The notes beneath the pieces are model-generated. The model made no database searches, was not told where the DNA came from, and saw only the letters and a list, made by a program, of their open reading frames with translations. A stretch of 5,625 nt of DNA from an uncultured Bdellovibrio sp. Lineage in GTDB: Bacteria > Bdellovibrionota > Bdellovibrionia > Bdellovibrionales > Bdellovibrionaceae. Below, piece by piece: positions 5,561-5,625 of the stretch. The stretch is taken from assembly GCA_937871355.1 (NCBI GenBank), contig CALMPX010000026.1, positions 1-5,625 of the forward strand, given 5' to 3'. Numbering within the stretch: the stretch's first letter is position 1; each line of letters opens with the position of its first letter. The translations under genes and the position numbers were made by a program.

Positions 5561-5625
5561 GCGTCCCCTTAGACTTAAGACTTGTCGGGAGAAATACCAA
5601 AAAATTTAGTTTATTAAATAGAGTG
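5561..5625 (-). promoter_or_regulatory. Leader/upstream region of the lipoprotein gene
   Basis: It contains the ribosome binding site AAGGGG (5565-5570), 4 nt before the ATG at 5560. Just upstream lies a short tandem direct repeat: AGACTT on the plus strand at 5571-5576 and again at 5578-5583, with a 7-nt period. Further upstream the DNA is AT-rich. No convincing -35/-10 pair was found before the window ends, so the promoter may lie in this stretch or beyond it. Confidence 0.4.

Overview
The window carries six protein genes and almost no free intergenic DNA. Its base composition is AT-rich (roughly 40% GC by eye). Two features suggest a member of the Bdellovibrionota (Bdellovibrio and relatives): a lipoprotein signal ending in the unusual 'GFQNC' lipobox, and menaquinone genes of a divergent type ('CAGARN' in MenD, 'LLKALPI' in MenF). 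This assignment is from recalled sequence style and was not checked by a search.

Left part (1-2281, minus strand): a menaquinone operon reading leftward, menF followed by menD. The two genes overlap by the tetranucleotide ATGA, which suggests translational coupling. MenF isomerises chorismate to isochorismate, and MenD joins isochorismate to 2-oxoglutarate. menD runs off the left edge, so only about the first 389 residues are visible.

Middle part (2282-3887, plus strand): a 66-bp divergent gap, then a short DAHP synthase without a regulatory domain, and 13 bp later ubiE/menG, the methyltransferase that finishes menaquinone. The four genes hold the first step of the aromatic (shikimate) pathway, the first two committed menaquinone steps and the last menaquinone step. 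The layout makes sense as a chorismate-to-menaquinone supply unit driven from one compact divergent control region.

Right part (3888-5560, minus strand): two unrecognised cell-envelope genes reading leftward. The first is a small exported lipoprotein with four cysteines. The second, 44 bp downstream, is a 370-residue multi-pass membrane protein with a possible PH-like domain between its second and third membrane segments. Both have clear G-rich ribosome binding sites, unlike the men/aro genes. The membrane-protein gene meets ubiE tail to tail with no spacer and no visible terminator. A perfect 19-nt inverted repeat lies inside the lipoprotein gene. The last 65 bases hold only the lipoprotein leader.

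No RNA gene, mobile element, CRISPR array or phage gene was seen. Most of the window is ordinary metabolism. The points most worth a second look are the altered conserved motifs in the aromatic/menaquinone enzymes, the crowded divergent promoter region, the palindrome, and the unknown envelope pair.
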